Of a DNA stretch of 6,241 nucleotides, positions 1-5,477 are shown in pieces; within the stretch, counting starts at the first letter, position 1, and the number at the start of each line of letters is the position of its first letter. The notes under the pieces were generated by a model. That model was given only the letters and a program-made list of their open reading frames with translations. It was not told the origin of the DNA and did not search any database. Made by a program: the position numbers and the translations under genes. Origin of the DNA: Brucellaceae bacterium (lineage in GTDB: Bacteria; Pseudomonadota; Alphaproteobacteria; Rhizobiales; Rhizobiaceae); contig JAIRVW010000449.1 of assembly GCA_031253705.1 (NCBI GenBank), positions 1 through 6,241 of the forward strand, in the 5' to 3' direction.

Positions 1-1264
1 CATCGCCCAGTGCCTTTTCAACGCTCTTATTTCCGGTCAGCGCGGCTTCAATCGCGTCATCAATCACACGCGCAACCCGCTGATTTTCATAAGTGGAGAG
101 TTCCGGCACCATATATTGAATCTGGTCATGCGGAACTTTTGCACCCGGGAATTCGGCGACATATTTCTTCATCGCTTCGGTTTCCCATGCATCATCACGC
201 GCAGCGATATAGCCGGTTTTGATGCTCCATTCGGCAGCCTGATCAGCAGAAGATAACCATTTTACGAATTTAAAGGCTGCCTGCTGCTTTGCTTCATCTT
301 CCACATTGAAGATATAGGCATTGCCGCCGCTGGTCGGTGCGCCGTAAGCCTTGTTTTTCGGCAGGATCTGCACGCCGAACGGGAACGGCGCATTATTCTT
401 CACATTGGTCAGGTTACCGCTTGTTGTGGTGATCATTGCGGCGCGGCCTTCAAAGAAGTCCTTCGGATTGGTCGCCCATTCAATCACACCCGGTTTCATC
501 ACCTTATGCTTATGTGCCAGATCAACCCAATATTGCATGGCTTCAATGACTTCCGGTGAGTTGAAATAGGTTTTCTTGCCATCCGGCTCGGCAATCTTAC
601 CGCCGTTCTGCGCAACATAGCCCTGTAACAACCAGTAAGATGTCAGCGAGGACGGCATCTGCATGCCCCAGCGCTCAACACTGCCGCTGTCAGAACGCTT
701 GGTCAGCTTGGTGGCGAAATCAACAACCTCTGCCCAATCCTGCGGGCCTTTTTCAGGATCAAGACCAGCTTCTTTGAAAGCGTCTTTGTTCCAGAAGAAA
801 ACCGTGGTGCCGCGCTGGAACGGCACGCCCCAAGTTTTATCTTCGCTCTTGCTGTTGATCATGAAAACCGGCGTAAAGCCTGCCAGCCATGCCTTGTCTT
901 CATCGCTTTTCGCCAGATCTTCATAGGGAAGAATGGCATCTTCCTCGATCAGGGTGAACATATCCGTCGAAAGCATAACAGCCACTTCCGGTGCCTGTCC
1001 GGATTTAAACGCTGTGAGCGACTTGCTCAGGGTTTCAGGATATGTACCGGAATAAATCGGCTTGACCTTGATATCCGGATTTTGCCCTTCAAAACGGGTG
1101 ATCAGATCATCCACGATTTTAGTGACCGGTCCGCCGATTGCCACCGGATAATAGAAACTGATTTCGACCGGCTCAGCCTGCGCTGCACTCCAACCGCCCA
1201 GAACCGCCAACATTGCAGATGTTGCAAAGAGCGTTTTTACAGATCGTTTCGCCTGCATAGTCAT
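1..1264 (-). CDS. UgpB-like ABC transporter periplasmic substrate-binding protein (3' end cut by window edge)
   Basis: This is an extracellular solute-binding protein of family 1 (CUT1 type), the periplasmic receptor of an ABC importer. About 421 codons are visible. Escherichia coli UgpB has roughly 438, so only a short C-terminal piece is missing. The start at 1264 gives an N-terminus with basic residues (QAKRSVK), a hydrophobic stretch and a likely signal peptidase site AQA|EP after residue 30. Three in-frame ATGs (1270, 1264, 1258) are clustered here; GAGG at 1273-1276 is 8 nt from the middle one, which I chose. UgpB-like stretches include ENPD-type GQNPDIKV, the YSGTYPETL segment, FWNKDAFKEAGLDPEK, the FFEGRAAMITTTSGNL region and AAEWSIKTGY near the C-terminus. 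It follows the ATPase gene by 44 bp on the same strand, so the two are probably co-transcribed. The ligand is uncertain: the fold is clear, but glycerol-3-phosphate specificity is not established. Confidence 0.93.
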   Translation of the reverse strand, partial: MTMQAKRSVKTLFATSAMLAVLGGWSAAQAEPVEISFYYPVAIGGPVTKIVDDLITRFEGQNPDIKVKPIYSGTYPETLSKSLTAFKSGQAPEVAVMLSTDMFTLIEEDAILPYEDLAKSDEDKAWLAGFTPVFMINSKSEDKTWGVPFQRGTTVFFWNKDAFKEAGLDPEKGPQDWAEVVDFATKLTKRSDSGSVERWGMQMPSSLTSYWLLQGYVAQNGGKIAEPDGKKTYFNSPEVIEAMQYWVDLAHKHKVMKPGVIEWATNPKDFFEGRAAMITTTSGNLTNVKNNAPFPFGVQILPKNKAYGAPTSGGNAYIFNVEDEAKQQAAFKFVKWLSSADQAAEWSIKTGYIAARDDAWETEAMKKYVAEFPGAKVPHDQIQYMVPELSTYENQRVARVIDDAIEAALTGNKSVEKALGD

Positions 1265-1308
1265 TATCATTGCCTCACGTTGGATGGTTATTTCTGAAAA
1301 ATTGCGGA

Positions 1309-2376
1309 TTAAACCGGCAAAGCAGTTCGTTCGACCCGATGCCCAGCCGTCTCATCAAAGACATGCACTGCAGATGGCGCCCATGTCAGACCGACCGTGT
1401 CGCCGGCGCTCAGGCGGCGCACACCTTCAATGCGCACCTGCAATGTCTGATCACCGACACGGCAATCCAGAATACTGTCGGCACCATGATATTCGATGGC
1501 CTCGATACGGGCTTTGACACGCCCTTCATCCGCCACACGGATTTCTTCCGGCCGCAGCCCCAGAGCCAGCCCTTTGGCCGAACCTTCAATAATCGCTGGC
1601 CCATCAACCGCACCGCTGATCGCGGCCTTGCCGTCATAATCATCCATGCGGATCACATTCATCGGCGGCGTACCAATGAAACGCGCGACAAAAGTAGTTG
1701 CAGGCTTCAGATAAAGCTCAGCGGGTTTTGCCTTCTGTTCAATCTTGCCGCCCTTCATCAGAATAACCTGATCGGCAAGGCTCATCGCCTCAATCTGATC
1801 ATGGGTTACATAGACCATGGTCATGCCGAGCTGCTGCTGCAGATTGCGGATTTCCTTACGCATCTCATGACGCAACTGCGCATCGAGATTAGAGAGCGGC
1901 TCATCCATCAGGCAGACAGATGCTTCAGCCACAATGGCACGCCCCAGCGCCACGCGCTGCTGCTGACCACCGGAAAGCTGCGACGGACGGCGATCCAGCA
2001 AATGGGAAAGGCCAAGAATATCAGCCGCACGTTTCAGGCGCTGATCGCGCTCACCGGCAGATACTTTGCGCACACGCAGGCCGAAAATGATATTCTCGGC
2101 AACGGTGAGATGCGGAAACAGCGCATAGGACTGAAACACCATGGCCAGACCGCGCTTGGCAGGTGCGGCATTGGTCACATCCTTACCGCCGATAATAATC
2201 TGACCGGAGGTCACAGAGTCCAGACCGGCAATCAGACGCAGGGAAGTTGATTTACCGCAACCGGAAGGCCCCAGCAGCACAGTCAGCGTGCCCGGCTCTA
2301 CGGTAAAACTCACATCATTCACTGCATGGAATGTCGTCCATTTCTTGTTGAGATTAACGATCTCAATACCGGACAT
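1309..2376 (-). CDS. MalK/UgpC-family ABC transporter ATP-binding protein
   Basis: This is the cytoplasmic ATPase of a CUT1 sugar or glycerol-phosphate importer (355 aa, normal family length). Motifs appear in order: Walker A GPSGCGKST (36-44), Q-loop Q82 in MVFQSYALFPHLTV, signature LSGGQQQR (134-141), Walker B LMDEP with catalytic E159, D-loop SNLD (162-165) and H-loop H192 in YVTHDQ. Residues from about 235 onward form the C-terminal TOBE/OB-fold regulatory region (FIGTPPMNV, LGLRPEEI) typical of MalK/UgpC. I chose the ATG at 2376 because a strong purine-rich Shine-Dalgarno (GGGGAGGGG) lies just upstream. A GTG 11 codons earlier (2409) is in frame, but it would place that Shine-Dalgarno inside the gene. 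It is the first gene of the minus-strand operon, preceding the binding protein, with permeases presumably beyond the left edge. MalK-type ATPases can be shared between transporters, so the substrate cannot be read from this gene alone. Confidence 0.95.
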   Translation of the reverse strand: MSGIEIVNLNKKWTTFHAVNDVSFTVEPGTLTVLLGPSGCGKSTSLRLIAGLDSVTSGQIIIGGKDVTNAAPAKRGLAMVFQSYALFPHLTVAENIIFGLRVRKVSAGERDQRLKRAADILGLSHLLDRRPSQLSGGQQQRVALGRAIVAEASVCLMDEPLSNLDAQLRHEMRKEIRNLQQQLGMTMVYVTHDQIEAMSLADQVILMKGGKIEQKAKPAELYLKPATTFVARFIGTPPMNVIRMDDYDGKAAISGAVDGPAIIEGSAKGLALGLRPEEIRVADEGRVKARIEAIEYHGADSILDCRVGDQTLQVRIEGVRRLSAGDTVGLTWAPSAVHVFDETAGHRVERTALPV

Positions 2377-2470
2377 CCGCTTCCCCTCCCCGAGGCTTAT
2401 AACTGCCACATCAAACAGTTGTTATTTTCAATGACAGCACTTCACCGGCACCGTCTTTTGCAAGACCAAC

Positions 2471-2484
2471 AGAAACCGGTTTCT
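2471..2484. promoter_or_regulatory. 14-bp perfect palindrome, possible repressor operator of the transporter operon
   Basis: AGAAACCGGTTTCT is a perfect 14-bp palindrome centred on CG. It lies just downstream of the predicted minus-strand -10 element (2495-2500), so it would cover the first transcribed bases of the ATPase/binding-protein operon. Its AAACCGGTTT core resembles operators of LacI-family repressors, which often have a central CG flanked by A/T tracts. No LacI-type gene is visible in the window, so the regulator is unknown. Palindromicity and position are seen directly; operator function is inferred. Confidence 0.45.
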
Positions 2485-2494
2485 CTTTATAAAA

Positions 2495-2523
2495 AAATTA
2501 TTGAACTTTTTATTCGTAGTCAA
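2495..2523 (-). promoter_or_regulatory. Probable sigma-70 promoter for the ABC transporter operon
   Basis: On the minus strand, TTGACT (2523-2518) is separated by 17 bp from TAATTT (2500-2495), a close match to -35/-10 spacing and sequence. Transcription would begin near 2488 and leave a leader of roughly 110 nt before the ATPase start at 2376. It lies almost exactly on top of the oppositely directed promoter at 2501-2529. Confidence 0.55.
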
Positions 2524-2529
2524 TACTTT
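2501..2529 (+). promoter_or_regulatory. Probable promoter for the metallophosphoesterase gene
   Basis: TTGAAC (2501-2506), a 17-bp spacer and TACTTT (2524-2529) form a plausible plus-strand promoter, with a start near 2536 and a leader of about 45 nt. The -10 overlaps the TTTTGTACAAAA palindrome (2527-2538), so a protein bound there would block this promoter. The -10 is weak, so the assignment is moderate. Confidence 0.45.
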
Positions 2530-2538
2530 TGTACAAAA
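2527..2538. promoter_or_regulatory. TTTTGTACAAAA palindrome, candidate SorC-regulator operator, copy 1
   Basis: This is a perfect 12-bp palindrome in the divergent region between the transporter operon and the phosphoesterase. The string TTTGTACAAAAT (2528-2539) recurs at 4329-4340 in the surE/SorC-regulator intergenic region, and I saw no other TTTGTACAAA in the window. It overlaps the predicted -10 of the phosphoesterase promoter and sits just upstream of the -35 of the opposing operon. A copy in each of the two divergent control regions makes a shared regulator likely. The SorC protein encoded at 4468-5448 is the obvious candidate, but this is inference. Confidence 0.6.
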
Positions 2539-2581
2539 TGATGTGATTTGAATTTCACTCATTCAATGACGGGAGCGAAAC

Positions 2582-3430
2582 ATGACCAAGTTAAGCATAT
2601 TACAAATCTCAGATACCCATCTTTCTCCGCGCACAGAGCATTTTCGTGAGAACAATCGCCTGCTCGCCAAACCGCTGGCGGAATCAGATCATGATTTCAT
2701 CATCCACACCGGCGACATCACGCTGGATGGTATCCGTTATGATGAGGATTACGCCCTGTGCCGTGACTTCTTCAAAGAATCGGGCAAGGTCATTCATTTC
2801 CTCGCGGGCAATCATGATGTCGGCGATAATCCGAACCTGTCCAAACCGGAAAGTGAAAACGGCAGCGCGATCAATGCTGCACGTTATGCGAAATTCGCGG
2901 ATTATTTCGGCGCTGACCGCTGGGTTATTGATCAGGGAAACTGGCGCATACTCGGTATCAGCTCCATGCTGATCGGCTCAGGTCTGCCGCAGGAGCAGGA
3001 GCAATATGACTGGATCGATGCACAGCTGGCCTCTTTGGGAGAGCGCTATCTGGCCGTTTTCTCGCATCAACCGGTCTATATCGACAATACCGACAGCACA
3101 GAACTGACTTACTGGACAGTCGATCCGAAAGGCTGGCCGCGCCTCGATGCCCTGATCAACCATCCGCAATTGCGTTTGATTGCCAGCGGCCATCTGCATC
3201 AGCAGCGCTCCGCCAAACGCGGCAATGTTCACCTCGAATGGTGCTCATCCATTGCCTTTACCACCACAGAAGAGCTGGTGCCGGAAATGGGCGGCACCCG
3301 TGAAGTCGGCTATATGGAACATCATTTTTCCGACGATGGCCACGTTGAGAGTAAGGTTCTCAAACATGAAGGTTTCGCCAATAATCACCTCGAAGATGTG
3401 ATCAAGGTAGTTTATCCGCTGATCGGATAA
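2582..3430 (+). CDS. Class III metallophosphoesterase (CpdA/GpdQ-like phosphodiesterase)
   Basis: This is a 282-aa calcineurin-like phosphoesterase with a complete two-metal site: D11 and H13 in ISDTHLS, D45 in HTGD, N77 and H78 in AGNHDVG, H162 in FSHQP, and H204 and H206 in ASGHLHQ. This motif order and spacing is that of the class III cyclic-nucleotide phosphodiesterase / glycerophosphodiesterase group (CpdA, GpdQ, Rv0805). Members hydrolyse cyclic nucleotides, glycerophosphodiesters or other phosphodiesters, so the substrate cannot be fixed from motifs. No signal peptide is present, so it should act in the cytoplasm on imported material. The start is supported by GGAG at 2572-2575, 6 nt before the ATG. 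It is transcribed divergently from the UgpC/UgpB-like operon and shares a control region with it, which suggests its substrate or product relates to what the transporter imports. It ends at the strong terminator at 3451-3482. Confidence 0.93.
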   Translation: MTKLSILQISDTHLSPRTEHFRENNRLLAKPLAESDHDFIIHTGDITLDGIRYDEDYALCRDFFKESGKVIHFLAGNHDVGDNPNLSKPESENGSAINAARYAKFADYFGADRWVIDQGNWRILGISSMLIGSGLPQEQEQYDWIDAQLASLGERYLAVFSHQPVYIDNTDSTELTYWTVDPKGWPRLDALINHPQLRLIASGHLHQQRSAKRGNVHLEWCSSIAFTTTEELVPEMGGTREVGYMEHHFSDDGHVESKVLKHEGFANNHLEDVIKVVYPLIG

Positions 3431-3450
3431 ATCATTATAAAGACAAAATA

Positions 3451-3482
3451 AAACCCCGCCCTGTGATGACAGGGCGGGGTTT
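3451..3482. terminator. Bidirectional intrinsic terminator
   Basis: A perfect 14-bp GC-rich inverted repeat (3451-3464 with 3469-3482, arm AAACCCCGCCCTGT) encloses a GATG loop. On the minus strand it is followed by a T-rich tail (TTTTATTTTG); on the plus strand by TTTCTTATTAT. It lies between the convergent phosphoesterase (ends 3430) and surE (ends 3513) and probably terminates both. Confidence 0.9.
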
Positions 3483-3512
3483 CTTATTATCAGACACAGG
3501 GACTATTCACGC

Positions 3513-4259
3513 TCAGCGCGGCTGATGTCCGGTTACTGACGCCGGCACTTTCGAATGACCGAACCAGTTCGGATTGGTGACACTGGCTTTACCGGCATCG
3601 ATCAGTGCATTTTCATCGCTGCCGTTGCTCTTGTAATCACGATCAGCAAGTGGCTGAATCCGTACAGAATTTTCAGTTTCTTCCAGAATATTCACATATT
3701 TCAGATTCTTATCGCGGCCGATCTCGGCCATTTCCAGAGCTGCAGGCAGCTTACGCGGCAGGTTCACATTCAGCCAATGACCGTCATGCGCCCAGTCCTG
3801 ACGGGTTTCCCAGAAATTGCGGATATGACTGGCGAGCCATTCCAGTGCTACAGCATCTGCAGGCTCACAATCGCGCGGTGCAGAAAAGGCAACGGAGGCA
3901 ATCCCGTTCAGCGCACCCTCGCGCGCCACAGCCATAGTGCCGGAATAGGATACATCTTCCGCCACATTACGGCCGGCATTAATACCGGAAAGGATAAGAT
4001 CCGGCAGCGGCTGATCGCGGAAAACCCAATGCACCGCAGCAATCACACAATCAACCGGTGTGCCGGTACAGGCATAGCGCTTATCCGCCAGCTTATTGAC
4101 AGAAAAACCGGCGGTGAGCGAAACACAATGACCGTTTGCGCTGCGGTTACCATCCGGCGCAATGATCCAGACATCATCAGTCAAAAGACGCGCGGCCTTT
4201 TCAAGCACCGCAATGCCGGATGCATCAATACCGTCGTCGTTTGAAATCAGAATGCGCAT
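3513..4259 (-). CDS. surE: SurE-family 5'/3'-nucleotidase / phosphatase
   Basis: SurE proteins are metal-dependent phosphatases that dephosphorylate 5'- and 3'-nucleoside monophosphates, and some release phosphate from short polyphosphate. This 248-aa protein is of normal length and keeps the family motifs: MRILISNDDG with metal ligands D8 and D9, APDGNRSANG with S40, the GTPVDCV loop (66-72), and LSGINAGRNVAEDVSYSGT with N94. The C-terminal SDENALIDAGKASVTN segment corresponds to the family's usual closing strand region. The start at 4259 is supported by GAGGTGG about 3-9 nt upstream and by the family N-terminus; a longer frame from 4289 would add ten untypical residues. In many proteobacteria surE lies with serS or pcm. 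Here it sits alone between a phosphoesterase and a sugar regulator, which suggests a specialised paralog acting on a catabolic intermediate rather than the housekeeping copy. It is divergent from the SorC gene and shares the 208-bp control region. Confidence 0.93.
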   Translation of the reverse strand: MRILISNDDGIDASGIAVLEKAARLLTDDVWIIAPDGNRSANGHCVSLTAGFSVNKLADKRYACTGTPVDCVIAAVHWVFRDQPLPDLILSGINAGRNVAEDVSYSGTMAVAREGALNGIASVAFSAPRDCEPADAVALEWLASHIRNFWETRQDWAHDGHWLNVNLPRKLPAALEMAEIGRDKNLKYVNILEETENSVRIQPLADRDYKSNGSDENALIDAGKASVTNPNWFGHSKVPASVTGHQPR

Positions 4260-4279
4260 ATTCCACCTCTTGAAAATAC

Positions 4280-4297
4280 CTCTCCGCAACAGGAGAG
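4280..4297 (-). promoter_or_regulatory. Small hairpin in the surE leader
   Basis: In the surE transcript direction, CTCTCC and GGAGAG (6-bp perfect arms) flank a TGTTGC loop, ending about 20 nt before the ATG and just upstream of the Shine-Dalgarno. It is too short to be a terminator. It might modulate translation or mRNA stability, or be chance. No known riboswitch is recognised. Confidence 0.25.
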
Positions 4298-4328
4298 TCT
4301 CTGAAACTATGATGGAATATATGATTTA

Positions 4329-4349
4329 TTTGTACAAAATTTGCAAATT
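4329..4349. promoter_or_regulatory. Paired palindromes, TTTGTACAAA (copy 2) and AATTTGCAAATT
   Basis: TTTGTACAAA (4329-4338) is the second copy of the palindrome at 2527-2538. It is directly followed by another perfect palindrome, AATTTGCAAATT (4338-4349). The two centres are exactly 10 bp apart, one helical turn, so two protein units could bind the same face of the DNA. TGAAC occurs 20 nt from the core in the surE direction, the same spacing as in copy 1. The pair lies between surE and the SorC regulator gene and fits an operator for one or both. Symmetry and repetition are seen directly; binding is inferred. Confidence 0.55.
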
Positions 4350-4384
4350 AAATAATTTTGTTCATTTATATTTTCAGACAAATC

Positions 4385-4414
4385 TTGACCTGAGGGTCAA
4401 TATCACGCCATTAT
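4385..4414 (+). promoter_or_regulatory. Probable promoter of the SorC regulator gene with an inverted repeat over the -35
   Basis: TTGACC (4385-4390), an 18-bp spacer and CATTAT (4409-4414) form a plausible plus-strand promoter, giving a leader of about 45 nt before the ATG at 4468. The -35 is one arm of a 6-bp inverted repeat, TTGACC-tgag-GGTCAA (4385-4400), which could be an autoregulatory site. Both assignments come from sequence pattern only. Confidence 0.4.
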
Positions 4415-4467
4415 CACAATCAGATGACAGATCGCGTTTTTATGGAAAATACGCAAAAGGTAGAACT

Positions 4468-5448
4468 ATGGCCCGCACCACCAAGCCGAAAACCAAATTT
4501 CAGGCAGATCAGGATGAATTAAAGCTGCGGGCGGCATGGCTCTATTATATTGAGGGACTGACACAGGAGCAGGTTGCCCAGAATCTCGATATCAGCCGGA
4601 TCAAAGCTTTTCGTCTGCTGGCGGCAACGCGCGAAGAAGGCATTGTCCAGATATCACTCAACTCCCACGCGGAACCGCTGATTAAATTACAGCGTGCACT
4701 GGAAAAACATCTCGGTCTGTTTGAGGCCATTGTCGTTCCGTCATCCGATCAGTCCGAGGCCAGTATTTCCGCTGTGATCGGCCATGCCACCGGCCGCTAT
4801 CTCTCCGACCGTTTGCAGGACGGGCTGACCATCGGCGTCGGCTGGGGTGCCACATTGCAAGCCTGCATGAGCAACCTGAAATGGCGTGAGATCAGTGATC
4901 TGTCCGTGATTTCCCTGCTCGGCGGGCTCACACATTCCATGGCCTATAACCCGTCCGCAGTGGCATGGCGTCTGGCCGAATTTTACAAAACCGAATTGTT
5001 CCAGATTACAGCACCGGTTTTTGTACCTCACGCCGGACTGGCGCAGGAATTATGGGAAATACAGGATCTGAAAGCCCTGAAGAACAAGGTTTCAGAGATT
5101 GATCTCGCGATCCTCAGCGTTGCCGATGTCAGCAAACAGGCCTCTATTTTCCGGCGCGGATTGCTGACCGCAGAAGATGCGGAGAGCCTGCAGGCTGCCG
5201 GTGCCGTCGGCGATGTACTGTGCCAATTCGTCAATGAGGCGGGTGAGATCGTCGATCACCCGATCAATAAACGCGCTATGGCTATCAATCCGACAGAGCT
5301 GCGCAAGGTTCCGAAGGTGATTATTTCCGCAGGCGGCGTGCGTAAAGCACAGGCAATCCGCGCCAGCATTCTGACCACCAAAGCGCAGGTGCTGATTACG
5401 GATGAAGCCACTGCACAGGAATTGCTGAATTTAAAAAGCCTGATCTGA
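4468..5448 (+). CDS. SorC/DeoR-type sugar-binding transcriptional regulator
   Basis: This 326-aa regulator has the SorC-family layout: an N-terminal helix-turn-helix (about residues 31-54, LTQEQVAQNLDISRIKAFRL) and a large C-terminal sugar-binding domain (about 65-326). Family signatures include IGVGWG, VISLLGG, GAVGDVLCQF and the terminal VLITDEATAQELL. Characterised members (SorC, CggR, Bacillus DeoR) bind sugars or sugar phosphates and oligomerise on palindromic operators. That suits a locus handling phosphorylated compounds and containing the TTTGTACAAA palindromes. The start at 4468 has AAGG 7 nt upstream. The same frame is open back to 4162, but that stretch runs into surE and has no family similarity. 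It is divergent from surE and convergent with a paralogous regulator 29 bp away, and probably controls the neighbouring genes. The effector is unknown. Confidence 0.93.
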   Translation: MARTTKPKTKFQADQDELKLRAAWLYYIEGLTQEQVAQNLDISRIKAFRLLAATREEGIVQISLNSHAEPLIKLQRALEKHLGLFEAIVVPSSDQSEASISAVIGHATGRYLSDRLQDGLTIGVGWGATLQACMSNLKWREISDLSVISLLGGLTHSMAYNPSAVAWRLAEFYKTELFQITAPVFVPHAGLAQELWEIQDLKALKNKVSEIDLAILSVADVSKQASIFRRGLLTAEDAESLQAAGAVGDVLCQFVNEAGEIVDHPINKRAMAINPTELRKVPKVIISAGGVRKAQAIRASILTTKAQVLITDEATAQELLNLKSLI

Positions 5449-5477
5449 CGTATCAGAGCACTGCATAAAGCTTTGTC

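Noticed and set aside
1270..2250. 326-codon open frame on the plus strand
   Set aside because: It lies antisense to the ATPase gene, whose motifs are unambiguous. The composition (rich in H, R, Q and T) is typical of a shadow frame, and no domain is recognisable.
1..2376. Naming the transporter genes ugpC and ugpB
   Set aside because: They belong to the family, but the order (ATPase first) and possible changes in the receptor pocket make glycerol-3-phosphate specificity unproven.
2548..2566. TTGAA-N9-TTCAA inverted repeat in the phosphoesterase leader
   Set aside because: The arms are short and AT-rich and the repeat does not recur in the other control region; it is expected by chance.
2582..3430. 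Naming the phosphoesterase cpdA or gpdQ
   Set aside because: The shared metal-site motifs do not separate cAMP from glycerophosphodiester hydrolysis, and the context does not decide it, so no symbol was given.
3555..4244. 229-codon open frame on the plus strand
   Set aside because: It is antisense to surE, has no recognisable motif and no convincing ribosome binding site; it is a shadow of the real gene.
4162..4467. N-terminal extension of the SorC regulator
   Set aside because: The frame is open, but it overlaps surE and the divergent promoter region, and a proper ribosome binding site precedes the ATG at 4468, where the family-like sequence begins.
5440..5456. CTGAT/ATCAG hairpin at the end of the SorC gene
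   Set aside because: The stem is only 5 bp, AT-containing and without a following T-run; it is not a credible terminator.
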